Assembly (NCBI RefSeq): GCF_020687805.1
Contig: NZ_JAJEWQ010000003.1
Span: 795,736 to 859,735 of the forward strand
DNA length: 64,000 nucleotides
Source of the DNA: Planctobacterium marinum
GTDB lineage: Bacteria > Pseudomonadota > Gammaproteobacteria > Enterobacterales > Alteromonadaceae
Direction: 5' to 3'
Notes under the pieces: generated by a model
Told to the model about the DNA's origin: nothing
The model's database searches: none
Seen by the model: the letters and a program-made list of their open reading frames with translations, nothing else
Shown here: piece after piece, positions 17,354-28,700 of the stretch
Layout of the letters: every line of letters begins with the position of its first letter
Numbering within the stretch: position 1 is the first letter of the stretch
Translations under genes and position numbers: made by a program

Positions 17354-18037
17354 TTAGTTGTCAGAATGGGTTTGTTCGTAAGGTTCAGACAGCCAGTCCG
17401 GATTCTTGCTGTCTGACTTAAAATCAGATTTGAGACGGTTAATTTGACGAGCGTAGAACACCTGGTCATCAGCCCGTTGCTCATTAACATGCTTGATTAA
17501 CTCTGCAAAATCTTCTCGTCTCTCGGTGCGACTGGTGGCCAGCAGATAGTTGGCCAACTGGGTATTCATCTGCATTTGCTGTTGCTGCAGGTGATCTGCC
17601 TGCTCGTCAAACTTGCTATTTTGCAAAGCGGCGTATTCAGCAATGCGTTCATTAACCAGTTGTTCGATTTTTTGTTGCTCTACAGCACCAGAAAAGCTGA
17701 TGGTCATACTACCCTGATGCACAGTGACTTCCATTTTGAATGTCACCAACAAGATTGCCACGAGGGACATCGCCATAGAAGCCACAGGCAGACCTTTCCA
17801 ATGCCACCAACTCTCGCCCTTACTTTGTTCAAAACATGCGTCCCGGGACCATTCTGGTACCTCCTCGTCATTAAACTGCTGGGCCATAAACTGCAAACGT
17901 CCATGCACAGCCACCCGATCTGAAAAAGCGGGATCTTCCAGGCACCAACGCTCAAATTGTTGCTGTTCATCCGCAGTTAACTCCGCTTCAGACCATTTGG
18001 TAAAGAGGGCTTCTTTAGCACGGTTAAGTTCAGACAT
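17354..18037 (-). CDS. Putative membrane anti-sigma factor
   Basis: A 227-residue protein whose start overlaps the end of the ECF sigma gene by 8 bp, the usual arrangement for a cognate anti-sigma factor. The N-terminal part (about 1-75) is cytoplasmic-like with acidic helices and no zinc-binding HxxxCxxC motif. One membrane segment lies at about 83-103 (LPVASMAMSLVAILLVTF). The remainder, rich in Gln and charged residues, is likely periplasmic and coiled. Its stop codon overlaps the upstream ATG of the next gene. The assignment rests on context and topology rather than on a recognised motif. Confidence 0.72.
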   Translation of the reverse strand: MSELNRAKEALFTKWSEAELTADEQQQFERWCLEDPAFSDRVAVHGRLQFMAQQFNDEEVPEWSRDACFEQSKGESWWHWKGLPVASMAMSLVAILLVTFKMEVTVHQGSMTISFSGAVEQQKIEQLVNERIAEYAALQNSKFDEQADHLQQQQMQMNTQLANYLLATSRTERREDFAELIKHVNEQRADDQVFYARQINRLKSDFKSDSKNPDWLSEPYEQTHSDN

Positions 18038-18572
18038 ACTCCACCTCTAATAACGATTTCAGTTTTTCTAATGCACTGTAAAGTCTTGATTTCACGGTAT
18101 TGCTTGAGACATTGAGCTGTTCTGCTATTTCATCAAACGTAAACTGACCAAAAAATTTCAGCTCCACCACCGCCTTTTGCGCTAAGGGTAATTGCGCCAT
18201 CGCCTGGATGAGCTGTTGGCTATCGCGATTGCCAAACAACACCTGTTCCGGTGCCGCTGATTCACAAACCATTTCAGGCGCATCATCTAATGCCTGTGTC
18301 GGTTTTTTACGCCGGTAAAACTCGACGCAGCGATAACTCGCAATGCGAAACAACCAGGCTTTAAACGCGCCTTCGCCCCGGTAAGATGTCAGATTTCTGA
18401 ACACTGAAGTAAAAATTTCCTGCATTAGGTCCAAAGCATCTTCGCGATTACTGGTCATACGAATACCATAGTTATATATGGACTTTTCATAGCGTTTGAC
18501 CAGCTTCATCCAGGCCCCGCGATTGCCCTGCAACGCCTTTTGAATTAATTGTTCATCCGTTTTTTCAAACAC
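18030..18572 (-). CDS. ECF-type RNA polymerase sigma factor
   Basis: A 180-residue sigma-70 family factor with region 2 (DALDLMQEIFTSVFRNL, then GAFKAWLFRIASYRCVEFYR) and region 4 (LPLAQKAVVELKFFGQFTFD, then VSSNTVKSRLYSALEKL). It lacks regions 1 and 3, so it is an extracytoplasmic-function sigma. It is the first gene of a three-gene operon with overlapping or nearly touching reading frames, followed by its putative membrane anti-sigma and a secreted coiled-coil protein. The operon is therefore likely to respond to an envelope signal. No clear autoregulated promoter was identified in the 130-bp gap upstream. Confidence 0.93.
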   Translation of the reverse strand: MFEKTDEQLIQKALQGNRGAWMKLVKRYEKSIYNYGIRMTSNREDALDLMQEIFTSVFRNLTSYRGEGAFKAWLFRIASYRCVEFYRRKKPTQALDDAPEMVCESAAPEQVLFGNRDSQQLIQAMAQLPLAQKAVVELKFFGQFTFDEIAEQLNVSSNTVKSRLYSALEKLKSLLEVEYV

Positions 18573-18703
18573 GCTTATTGTGTCCCAGGTGAATGTGTTG
18601 TGTTGTTGTTACTCTTAAAGTCGAGAGGGATTACTGAAAAGTTGAGGCAAACAGAAAAAAATATAGTTTTGCTCGCCTCCTGCATTTTATAACCGTTTCG
18701 GGG

Positions 18704-19612
18704 TTATTTGAGCTTTGGTACAGGCATGATGGGTGAGATGATTTCAGCAATTTTGCGAAACAGCTGCATTCGGGTAGTGCCATTGCGCCACACCAGGCCA
18801 ATTTCGCGGAAGGCATTTTCTTCGGCATCCAGCGCGCGCAGTGGTGAACCTTGTAAAATCCCCTCTGACAACGCCATACCGGGTAAAAAGGTGATGCCCA
18901 TTTTACAACCCGCAAGTTTGATTAAAGTGTGAATACTGCTGGCCGCTAAGGCACTCACCTGTTCGGCATGCTTCAACCCGCAGGCACTCACCGCATGGCC
19001 AGTCAGACAATGCTCGGACTGCAAAAGAAATACGCTGTTTTTGGGTAGCGATGAGATCTCCAGGGGGTTGGGCAGCTGCGCTAATACGTCTTCATGTCCC
19101 ACAAGGTGGAACGGATCATGTCCCACTACCAACTGTTTGCAACCCGGGGTTTCCATTGGCAAGGCTAAAACCAGTAGATCTAACACGCCGTCATTCAATT
19201 GTTTTAACAGGTTTTCAGTGGTGTCTTCCTGTAATTGCAGATTCAGGGCCGGCAGTGAAGCCCCGATATCACCAATCATTCGCTCAAAGATAAACGGGGC
19301 AATCGTTGGGATAACCCCAACTTTTAGATTTCCGGCTTGCCAGTCACCAGCGCTGGTTGCGTAATCCACCATTTCACCGGCTTGCTGTAACAGGATTTTG
19401 CTGCGTTCAACAATTTCTAAACCAAATGACGTAAAAATGAAGGTTTTATGGTCCCGCTCCAGTAGTTGACCATTCAGTTGCTCTTCCAAATTCTGAATAG
19501 CAGTGCTCAGGGTGGACTGACTCACATGGCAGCGCTGAGCGGCGCGATTAAAGTGCTGCTCCTGATGCAGCGTTACCAGATAATGCAGGTGTTTCAGATT
19601 AGGCCATTTCAT
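18704..19612 (-). CDS. OxyR-like LysR-family regulator
   Basis: The start at ATG 19612 gives 302 residues and places the winged helix-turn-helix at the N-terminus (LKHLHYLVTLHQEQHFNRAA, then CHVSQSTLSTAIQNLEEQL). The effector domain resembles OxyR throughout (VGVIPTIAPFIFERM, LLVLALPMETPG, GITFLPGMAL). Two cysteines, 202 and 211, in HCLTGHAVSAC sit at the positions and nine-residue spacing of the redox-active pair of E. coli OxyR (199 and 208). Peroxide sensing by disulfide formation is therefore likely. No catalase or ahp gene is adjacent, so its regulon cannot be read from context. Confidence 0.85.
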   Translation of the reverse strand: MKWPNLKHLHYLVTLHQEQHFNRAAQRCHVSQSTLSTAIQNLEEQLNGQLLERDHKTFIFTSFGLEIVERSKILLQQAGEMVDYATSAGDWQAGNLKVGVIPTIAPFIFERMIGDIGASLPALNLQLQEDTTENLLKQLNDGVLDLLVLALPMETPGCKQLVVGHDPFHLVGHEDVLAQLPNPLEISSLPKNSVFLLQSEHCLTGHAVSACGLKHAEQVSALAASSIHTLIKLAGCKMGITFLPGMALSEGILQGSPLRALDAEENAFREIGLVWRNGTTRMQLFRKIAEIISPIMPVPKLK

Positions 19613-19698
19613 CGCGTATACAAACCTTTGACTTGTTATCATCTGTTCAAGTATTCAGGTAATAATCAATTTAATCAATTAATATCCGTAAATTTAAT

Positions 19699-19736
19699 CC
19701 AAAAAAATAAGGGCACCTATGTGCCCTTATTTTATA
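19699..19736 (-). terminator. Rho-independent terminator of the giant surface-protein gene
   Basis: A perfect 12-bp stem (19705-19716 with 19721-19732, core GGGCAC/GTGCCC) has a 4-base loop. On the minus strand it runs into seven T residues. It lies 25 bp past the giant gene's stop. The A/T flanks on both sides could also let it work in the other direction. Confidence 0.92.
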
Positions 19737-19760
19737 TTTAGCTAAACCCGAAGGTATGCG

Positions 19761-22700
19761 TTAAGGTTTTCTTAGTCTGTGGCTGCTGGCCAACCTGTAG
19801 CAGCCAATTAACATTAACAGCAGCAACCAGGCCAGGTTAACGGCACCACCTGATTTCTTAGTGACGTTAACATTTTCCACGGGTTTTGCCGCAACTGTCA
19901 CACTAACAGTCCCTTCATCGGTCAATTCACCATCACTAATAACGTAAGTAATCGCTACTGTGCCACTGAAACCCGAGGCCGGTGTAAATGTCAGGCTTTG
20001 GTCCGCATTAATCACCACACTACCTGAACTGGCCTGAGCGCTCACAACGGTCAGCGTATCGCCATCAACATCCATATCATTGTCCAGCACGGAGATGGTG
20101 ACAGCGGTTTGATATTCCGTGGTCACACTATCATCCATGGCCTGAGGAGACTGATTACCATCAACCACGACGGAGACCGTCGCTGTATCAGTTTCACCAA
20201 AGCTATCCGCTACCACATAGGTGATTGTCGCCAGCCCATCAAATCCGTCGGCAGGTGTGTATAACAATGTGTTGTTGGCCGTAATTGCCACATCACCAAC
20301 ATCAACAGTCGCCGACTGTATTGTCAGGGTGTCACCGTCCACATCCGTATCATTGGCCAGTACATCAATTTCTATCGGCGTATCATCGGTGGTTGTAGCA
20401 CTGTCACTTCTGGCACCCGGAGCCCGGTTGCCATTGATGGTTATTGTGACTTCACCACTACCGGTACCGCCATTACCATCACTCACACCATAGACCAGCA
20501 CTTCAGTACCAACAAAACCACTATCCGGGGTATATAAAATGGTATCGCCAGAAGTAATTTCCGCGGTCCCAAAGCTACCATCCACGCTTTCAATCGTTAA
20601 GGTATCGCCATCAACATCGGTGTCGTTAGCCAGTACATCAATTTCGATGCTGGTATTCCATTGCATCATCGCCTCGTCATTTTGAATATCCGGCAAGCTG
20701 TTGCCCGCCAGTACTACGGCGACACCACCTGGGTCTGCAATAGCGCCATTGACCAGGCCATCATCATCATTGACGCCGCCATCCAGAACGCGCAACTGCA
20801 CACACCAATGACCTTCTGTCAGACCAACCACCCAGCGCGTGCTGCCCGGAGGAGGACAAACACCTTTGGAGCCGCGAGCTGAGAATATCTGGTTGTTATC
20901 GTCGATGACAAAGCCTGTCCATTGCTCTGATCTGACACTGTATTTACGATACAGCGCATTGCTCGGCACAGGACGGGTTTGCGGTAACACAATGGAGGCT
21001 ATCTGGCCTTCTTCTGGTAAGTCATACAAGATGAAGTCGAATATGCCGCCGATATTGGTCGCCTCTGGATCTTCCGGTAAACCGGCTGATTGCAGTTTCA
21101 CCGATTCACCACGACTATTGAATCCGGTGCGACCAACAAAGGTTTCATCGACAATGACTTCCACACCATTAGAGCTGTTCAGCGCAGAAATAGAACCCTG
21201 ACGCAAGCATACTCCTGGCTCACTTTCTGCCAGGAAACCATCCTGGGTTGAGGCCTGCTCTGGCACCACATTGCAATCGTCAATGGCATCTAAATAGTCA
21301 GGAATACCGTCGCCGTCAGAGTCTGCATAACCTTCTTGCGAGTCAGGAATCAAATCGCCATCGGTATCCAGGTCATCCGAAAGAACGGCCAGTGTATCCA
21401 CCACTTCAATATAGACATCCGCGGTATTTGACAAGATAGGATCACCATCATCGCTGGCAAACAAAGTAACCTGATAAATACCCGTGGCAACACCGGCCGG
21501 GTCAAACAGAAACTGATTCGGAGAATCACTCAAGTTTGACAATCCGGTACTGCTCCAGTCGGTGTCCACCGTGTCCTGACGGTTTGCATCAGTAACCGTT
21601 GCACTGATAGTGACATTACCTTCGTCTTGCGCCACGGTCAGACGATTATCCCCTGACTGACTTACCATCAATCGGATTTCAGGCGCTATGTTCGCCTCAG
21701 AAATAGTGACAACAGAGACATTGTTTGCGCCAACGTTCTGATCACTATTGAGGGTAAAAGTGATGGTCTCGTTGGTTTCAACTTCATCATCAGCGAACAC
21801 ATTAAAGGTAATGATCTGCTCTCTGCCACTGCTGAAGGTTACACTGCCACTTTGCGCGTTGTGATCTTCACCAACAGTGGCCGTACCGCCAACAGTATAA
21901 TTAACCGTCAATGGATAAACAGGTGCATCACCGTTGAGTAACACGCGCATTCTGACCGCGCTGTCCTCGTTAACCACCTTGTCTTTGCCCAATGAAATTA
22001 ACGGATTAACATTCAGTACCTGCGAGTCAGTTGTCACGCTACCAAAGCTATCTTCGGTGCGCCAGAAGACCTTACGGGTGCCTGGTTTAAAGCTGTTGGA
22101 AGCCCGCACTAACGTCACCGGCAACGGATTACCGTCAGCATCAACGGCTTCGGCAACACCTAAATCAACTTCAGTAAACAAGCCGTCGGCATCAACCGTC
22201 AAATCATCAGGTACAGTCAGAACAGGCTGGCCAATTCCGGCAACACCATTGATTGTCAGATTAACCCGGGCCTGAGCACTGCGACGGGCGTTATCCCGAA
22301 TAGCATATTGCAGATCCACATCACCGATAAAGCTGAGACCGGGCTCAAACTGTATCTGGTTGTTCACGATACTAACATTACCGAAATCAGCCTGCACACC
22401 TTGCAGTGTCAATGCATCACCGGCCGTAGCAATATCCACATCAGTATCATTTGCCAATACATCCAACAGGTAAATACCGGCATCGTTCTGTTCAAGTACA
22501 ATGCTATCGGCTACAGCTACCGGACGATCGTTGACGCTATTTACGGTAATACTGATAGTTGCCTGCTCAGAATTGCTTTCGCCATCGCTGGCCTGATAAA
22601 CAAAGCTGTCACTGCCGTTAAAATTAGCCGCTGGTGTATAAGTCCAACCACTGGCAGTTTCGTTCAGTTCACCATTTTGCACATCAGTGATGACAACAAA

Positions 22701-25700
22701 GCTAAGTGCATCACCATCGCCATCGCTGACAGCTGGCGTAATGGCAACACTGGCGTCCTCGTCAAGTGTCACACTGCTGTTACTTGCCACCGGAACGGCA
22801 TTAGCTTCAGTCACGGTAACGGTGAAGGCATTAAGGCTGGCACTGTCAGTGCCATCGGAAACCGTCAGAATAATGCTGCCGGTAGTGCCAACATCCTCCA
22901 GATCCGGGGTACCCGTCAATGCACCAGTCGCAGAATTTACCGACAACCAGTTCGGCAAGCCTGTGGCACTGAAGGTCAGACTGTCGCCGTCAATATCCGT
23001 TGCTGTAGGCGTAAAGCTATAGTCATTACCCTGCGTAATAGCAGTGCGTGGAGAGCCGCTGATAGTGGGCACATTGTTACGCGCAACAACAGTGATCGTG
23101 AAGCTCTCCAGTGAGCTACTGTTTTGACCATCCGAGACAATAATAACGACATTGGCGTAGCTACCTACATTTGCAGCAACCGGTGTGCCTCTCAATGTCC
23201 CTGTGCGGGTATTGAATGCAGCCCAGGCTGGACGATTAGCAATACTGAATACCAGGGTATCACCTTCCGCATCGGTCGCTGTCGGTGTAAACCGGTATTC
23301 GTCGTTCTGGAAGACCGAGGTGGCTGGTGTACCGCTAATGACCGGCGCGTCATTGACTTCCAATACCGTAATAGAGAAGGCGTTAAGACTGGCGCTAAAT
23401 TCACCATCGGAAACGGATATAACAATTCCTGTGGTCGTACCCACATCAGCAATACCCGGTGTGCCACTCAATGTCCCTGTGCTGCTATCAAAGTCTGTCC
23501 AGGCTGGCTGGTTGACAATACTAAAGGTCAATGTGTCGCCATTAACATCTGATGCTGATGGCGTAAATTGATAACTCACACCTTCGGTCACTGTCGTAGC
23601 AGGTAAACCACTAATGGTTGGCGCCACATTACCGCAAACCGCACAGACCTCAAGGTCAAATGCTGCGAGGGATACCGTATCGATGCCATCACTGACGCTG
23701 ATCACAATACCAGTGTAAATGCCGATATCATCGCTGCCTGGGATGCCACTTAAGGTACCGGTTTCAGCATCAAACGTTGCCCATTCTGGTTGATTTTCAA
23801 TACTGAAAATCAGGCTGTCACCGTCAGAATCGCTGGCCACAGGTGTAAAGCTGTAACTCTGACCTGGCTCAACGGCATTCACGGCTACGCCACTGATCAC
23901 CGGTTGTGAGTTAGCTAATACCTCAATGTTAAAGCCGGTCAGTACCGCAGTATCTGTGCCGTCAGAAACACTAATAGTAATATTGCCATAAATACCCACA
24001 TCAGTGGTGCCTGGCGTACCCGTCAGGGTGCCGGTGTTACCATCAAAGCTTGACCAACGCGGTTGATTTTCAATTGTGAAGGTTAAGGTATCTTCCTCAA
24101 CATCTGACGCCTCTGGGGTAAACTCGTAGGCCATTCCCACCCTGACAGACATTGCTGGTGATCCGGAAATTTCCGGCGCATCGTTCACCGCAATGATGTC
24201 GATGGTTACCGTAGCTTCATCAGAGGTATCCACACCATCAGTGACGCTAAAGCGCAGAGTATCCTGTATGTCTCCCACATTGGCATTGGGCGTATAAGTG
24301 ACACTGTTGCCTTCTACAACTATCTCACCCGAAACCGGTTGCTGAGTAATAGTGTAAGTGAGCGTATCACCATCTTCATCGCTGGCTTCCAGCGTAAAGG
24401 TCACCGGTGTATCTTCATTCGTTTCTATTTCACTATCAGTAGCAACGGGTGCTGTATTGGCGTCAGGGTCAACCACTTCAATAGTGAATGTTTCTAAGCT
24501 GGCCTCCAATTCGCCGTCAGAAACGCTGATGCTGATATCGGCAAAGGTGCCAAGATCCTGCTCAGCCGGTACACCGGACAACAGACCAGTGGTTTCATCA
24601 AAATCAGCCCAGTCAGGCAGGTTAGTGACACTGAATGTCAACGAATCATTATCAATATCAGTGGCTTCAGGCGTAAAGCTGTACTCGCTATCGAATGCCA
24701 CCTGAGTCGCAGGTTCACCGGTGATGGTCGGCGCATCGTTCACCGCATTCACCGTTATTGTCACTATCGCAGCTTCAGAAGTCAGCAAACTATCAGAAGC
24801 CTGATAGGTAAAGCTGTCTTCGCCGTTAAAGTTACTGACAGGCGTATAAATAGCGATGTTATTGATTATCTCCACAGTGCCGTTTACCGGTGCGGTTACG
24901 ACCGAATAACTCAGCGTATCGTCATTAAAGTCGCTTCCCAACAAAGTTATTTCAGTAGCTACGTCTTCATCGGTGGTAGCGATAACAGCTTCCACAACCG
25001 GCGCTACGTTAACATTCGGATCGATAACTTCAATCGAGAATGCCGCCAGCGAGGCTGATAATTCACCATCACTCACCGTCAGCACAATTCCACTATATTC
25101 CGCAATATCACCAGAAGTAGGTGTACCGGTTAATGCACCCGTTGCGGTGTCAAGGGTTAACCATGCTGGCAGATTTTCCACGCTGAAACTCAATGTGTCA
25201 CCGTCAGCATCGCTGGCTTGTGGCACAAAGCTGTATGGCGTATCCACTTCAACCAATGCCGATGGCGTACCGCTGATCACCGGCGCTTCATTAACATTAA
25301 CAACAGTGATGGAAAAAGCCTGTAAGCTGGCTGTTGCAATACCATCGCTAACGGACAGAACGATGTTGCTGTGGGTTCCAACGTCTTCTGCATCAGGCGT
25401 TCCGGCAATATTTCCGGTTGCGCTGTTCAGTGCCAACCAATCTGGCAGGTTAGTGGCGCTAAACGTAAGATCATCACCATCGTTATCAACAGCGACAGGT
25501 GTAAAGCTGTATCGGCTACCTTCGTTAACACTGGTTGCCGGCGAACCTGTAATCGCAGGTCGGTCATTGACTGAAGCGATTATCACCGTAATTGTTTGTG
25601 TCGCAGAAAGCGCACCATCACTTACGGTAATCTCAAGAGAGTCAGTCCCGCTGGCGTTCAGATTAGGGTTATAACTCAAGGTTGCACTGGTACCACTACC

Positions 25701-28700
25701 GGTTATAGAAGCTACGCCAAGAGCAGGTTCAGACGTTATCGACCAGGTAAGCGCAGAGCTATCTACGTCAGTCGCTGTGACGGTTACCTGGGTAGATTCA
25801 TCTTCATCAATACTGATGCTGCTGGCGCTGGTAATTACCGGTGCATCATTGACGTTTGCAACAGCGATAGTAAAGCTCTGGGTATCAGTAGCACTGCTGG
25901 TATCGGAGACACTCAGCACAACGGCATGACTTCCTACCTCGTCATTGGTAGGTGTTCCGGACAACACGCCTGTCGCACTATTGAACGACAACCAGCCTGG
26001 TATTGTTGTGGCCGCCATAGTCAGGCTGTCACCCGCATCAACATCGCTGGCAATCAGCGTATAACTGTAGGCACTATCTTCTGTTGCCGATGTCACTGCA
26101 GTTGAACTGATCACCGGAGCGTCATTGGTATTAATAACGGTAATGGTAAAGCTTTGGGTCGCCGAAAGGTTACCGGTATCGGTAACGGTTAGCACCACAC
26201 TATGACTACCCACGTTGGCATTTGTCGGAGTACCAGTCAATACACCGGTACTGGCGTTGAATGTCAACCAGGTGGGTAGAGTTGGCGCGGCAAACGTCAG
26301 ACTATCACCGGCATCGACATCGGTAGCAGAGATTGTGTAGCTGTACGCAGTATCCTCTGTCGCTGACGTTACTTCAGATGAGGTAATTACCGGGGTTTCA
26401 TTGACACTGGTAACACTAATACTGAACGTCTGGTTGGTCAGAGTTGTAGCACCATCTTCACCACCGTCGGCCAGTGAGAAGACAAAACTATCAGAGGTGG
26501 TTTCACCACCATTATGGGCATACTGAATATTGCCGTCGGCCAGGTCTTGCTGAGTGAAAGTGCTATTAACTGTCAGCGCTTCACCAGAGTCTGCCGTATT
26601 GTCATCGTCCGCATCCAGGAACAGGGTGCCGTTGCTGACTGCCGACGTAACCGTAAATGTAAGCCCAGTACCGGTATCATCCGGATCCGAATCCGCCAGT
26701 TGGGTTGTGGTTATTACTCCGGTGCCACCCTCGTTTACAGTGAGCCCCAGATTAGTACCAATGGTCGGTGCATCATTAACCGCCGTAATGGACAGAATCG
26801 CGCTGTCGGTATCAGAGGAGAACGCACTGTCGCCACCTGTAGTACTCACATCTGCTGTACCGCCATTACTGCCGGAAGCTTCATCCCAGGCTCTGAAGGT
26901 AAAGGAGACATTGCCGTTGAAATGCTCGTCCGGCACAAACCGAACCTTATTGTTGGCAGAAGAAGATGACAACAGGCGCGCCGATGTGGTGCTGGTCAAA
27001 TCTACTGACGCCCCGGTAGTGCTGCTAAAGTTATTCCAATTAGCACCATTATCAGTGCTGTATTGCCAAACCCCATTGCTGTTATCAACCTGAGTAACCA
27101 CGATGGATTCAGTAGTTTGCGCAGCTTCAATATTATCGATGCTGCCATTGACTACAATAGCAGACACCGACGTTCCCACATTGTCACCATCGGCAACATC
27201 TTCCGTCACCGCAGTCAACACAGGAGATTGCGTATTATCCAGAGTTGGCGCATCGTTGACCGGTGTTATGGTCACCGTCGTCGTATTACTCACACCAGTA
27301 CTAGACAACTGGCTGTCACTGAAACTCCAGTCCAGTTGTACACTGGTTATGGGATCTTCTGAACTATTGCTATAGGCAATATTTTGTATAACTTCATTCA
27401 CCAGTGCGGTTGTTGGCGTAGTCAGGTCACCACTAAAGGTCACTGTCATCGTTCCGTTGCTGGACGCATAACTGGCAAACTTATCACCGATACTATTGGT
27501 TAAATTCGTACCAGAGACAGCCACCTGAGAACCAGATGCCACACTGAAGGAATCGTCAGTGTTTGCACCACCGTTTCTGGCAATGGTTAACGTAGATCCC
27601 GTGTAATTACCATTACTGCTGTTTAGCGCATCATTCTCGCTATCGGCAACTGTAGCATCACTGTCCAGGGTTACTGCTGAACCATCTTCGGTAAAGTTAG
27701 CTGTTCCACCCAGGTTACTGAAAACAGGAGCAGTGTTATCGTCATCGCTAATGGTTACCGTAACCTGTTGCGCTGTATCTTCAAATGCACTGCCGCCACT
27801 GACACTATCAACATCGATGATGATGGTTTCATCACCTTCGCTGTCGCTATCGTCTACGGACGTTATCACTGTTGCAGCATCAGCCGATGTATTGCCCTGG
27901 CTAATGGTAATGGATGTACTTGCATTGTTATTGTAATCCGCACCACTTGCAGCTGCTGTAGCAGTCCCTGAATAGACCAGGCCAACCGTAACATCCTGGT
28001 AAGTGGCATTACTCAAGGTCACAGTAGCGGTAGTGGTACCGCCGTCCTCATCAATCGAACTGTTGTTGACGCTTAAGGTCACGGTAGGTGCAGATTCTGC
28101 ATCTGTAATAGTTATTGTTTGGGTCTGACCGGAAAGAAGTGTCGCTGCACCAGTTTGAATGCAATCAAACGATACAATGACAGTTTCGTTACTGGCAGCA
28201 TCAAACAGGTCGTCAGCCACCCCGGTTATGGTCACCGTGTTACTTGAGTTTCCTGCACTGATGGTAATTGACGATCTACTGCGCGTATAGTCAGTTGTGT
28301 TGGTGGCGGTACCTGTAAAGCCTAACGTGAAACCAATATCTTCCGGCCATTGGTTATTCAAACTGTTAGTTAAGGTTGCCGTTATTGTTGCGACACCGCC
28401 ATCTTCAGCGATAGTGGTTAAGTCAGATGACAAGGTCACATCAGGGGTATTGGCATAGATAGCATCCCCTGCCTGGCTAATTGCTGTAGTAAAGGCAGTA
28501 TTGCTGTTTGCTGAACTATCAGTTAACACAATACTCACCGGGACAGCAGATGCCGCGGCATAATCTGTACCGCCATCAGACACCGTAAAAGTAGCCGTGT
28601 AGGTGGTATTATTGGTTTTGCTCAGGCTACCTAAGGTGTACCCAGCCACCGTGCTGGCCCCCAGGGTATAGGTGTCGGCATCAGAACTCACCGTTATCGT

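Noticed and set aside
22308-23114. Open frame of 268 codons on the plus strand, and several similar ones between 20 and 35 kb
   Set aside because: They lie opposite the 15.7-kb giant gene, have no homology-like content or ribosome-binding sites, and follow from the repetitive Thr/Ser/Asp codon use of the real frame.
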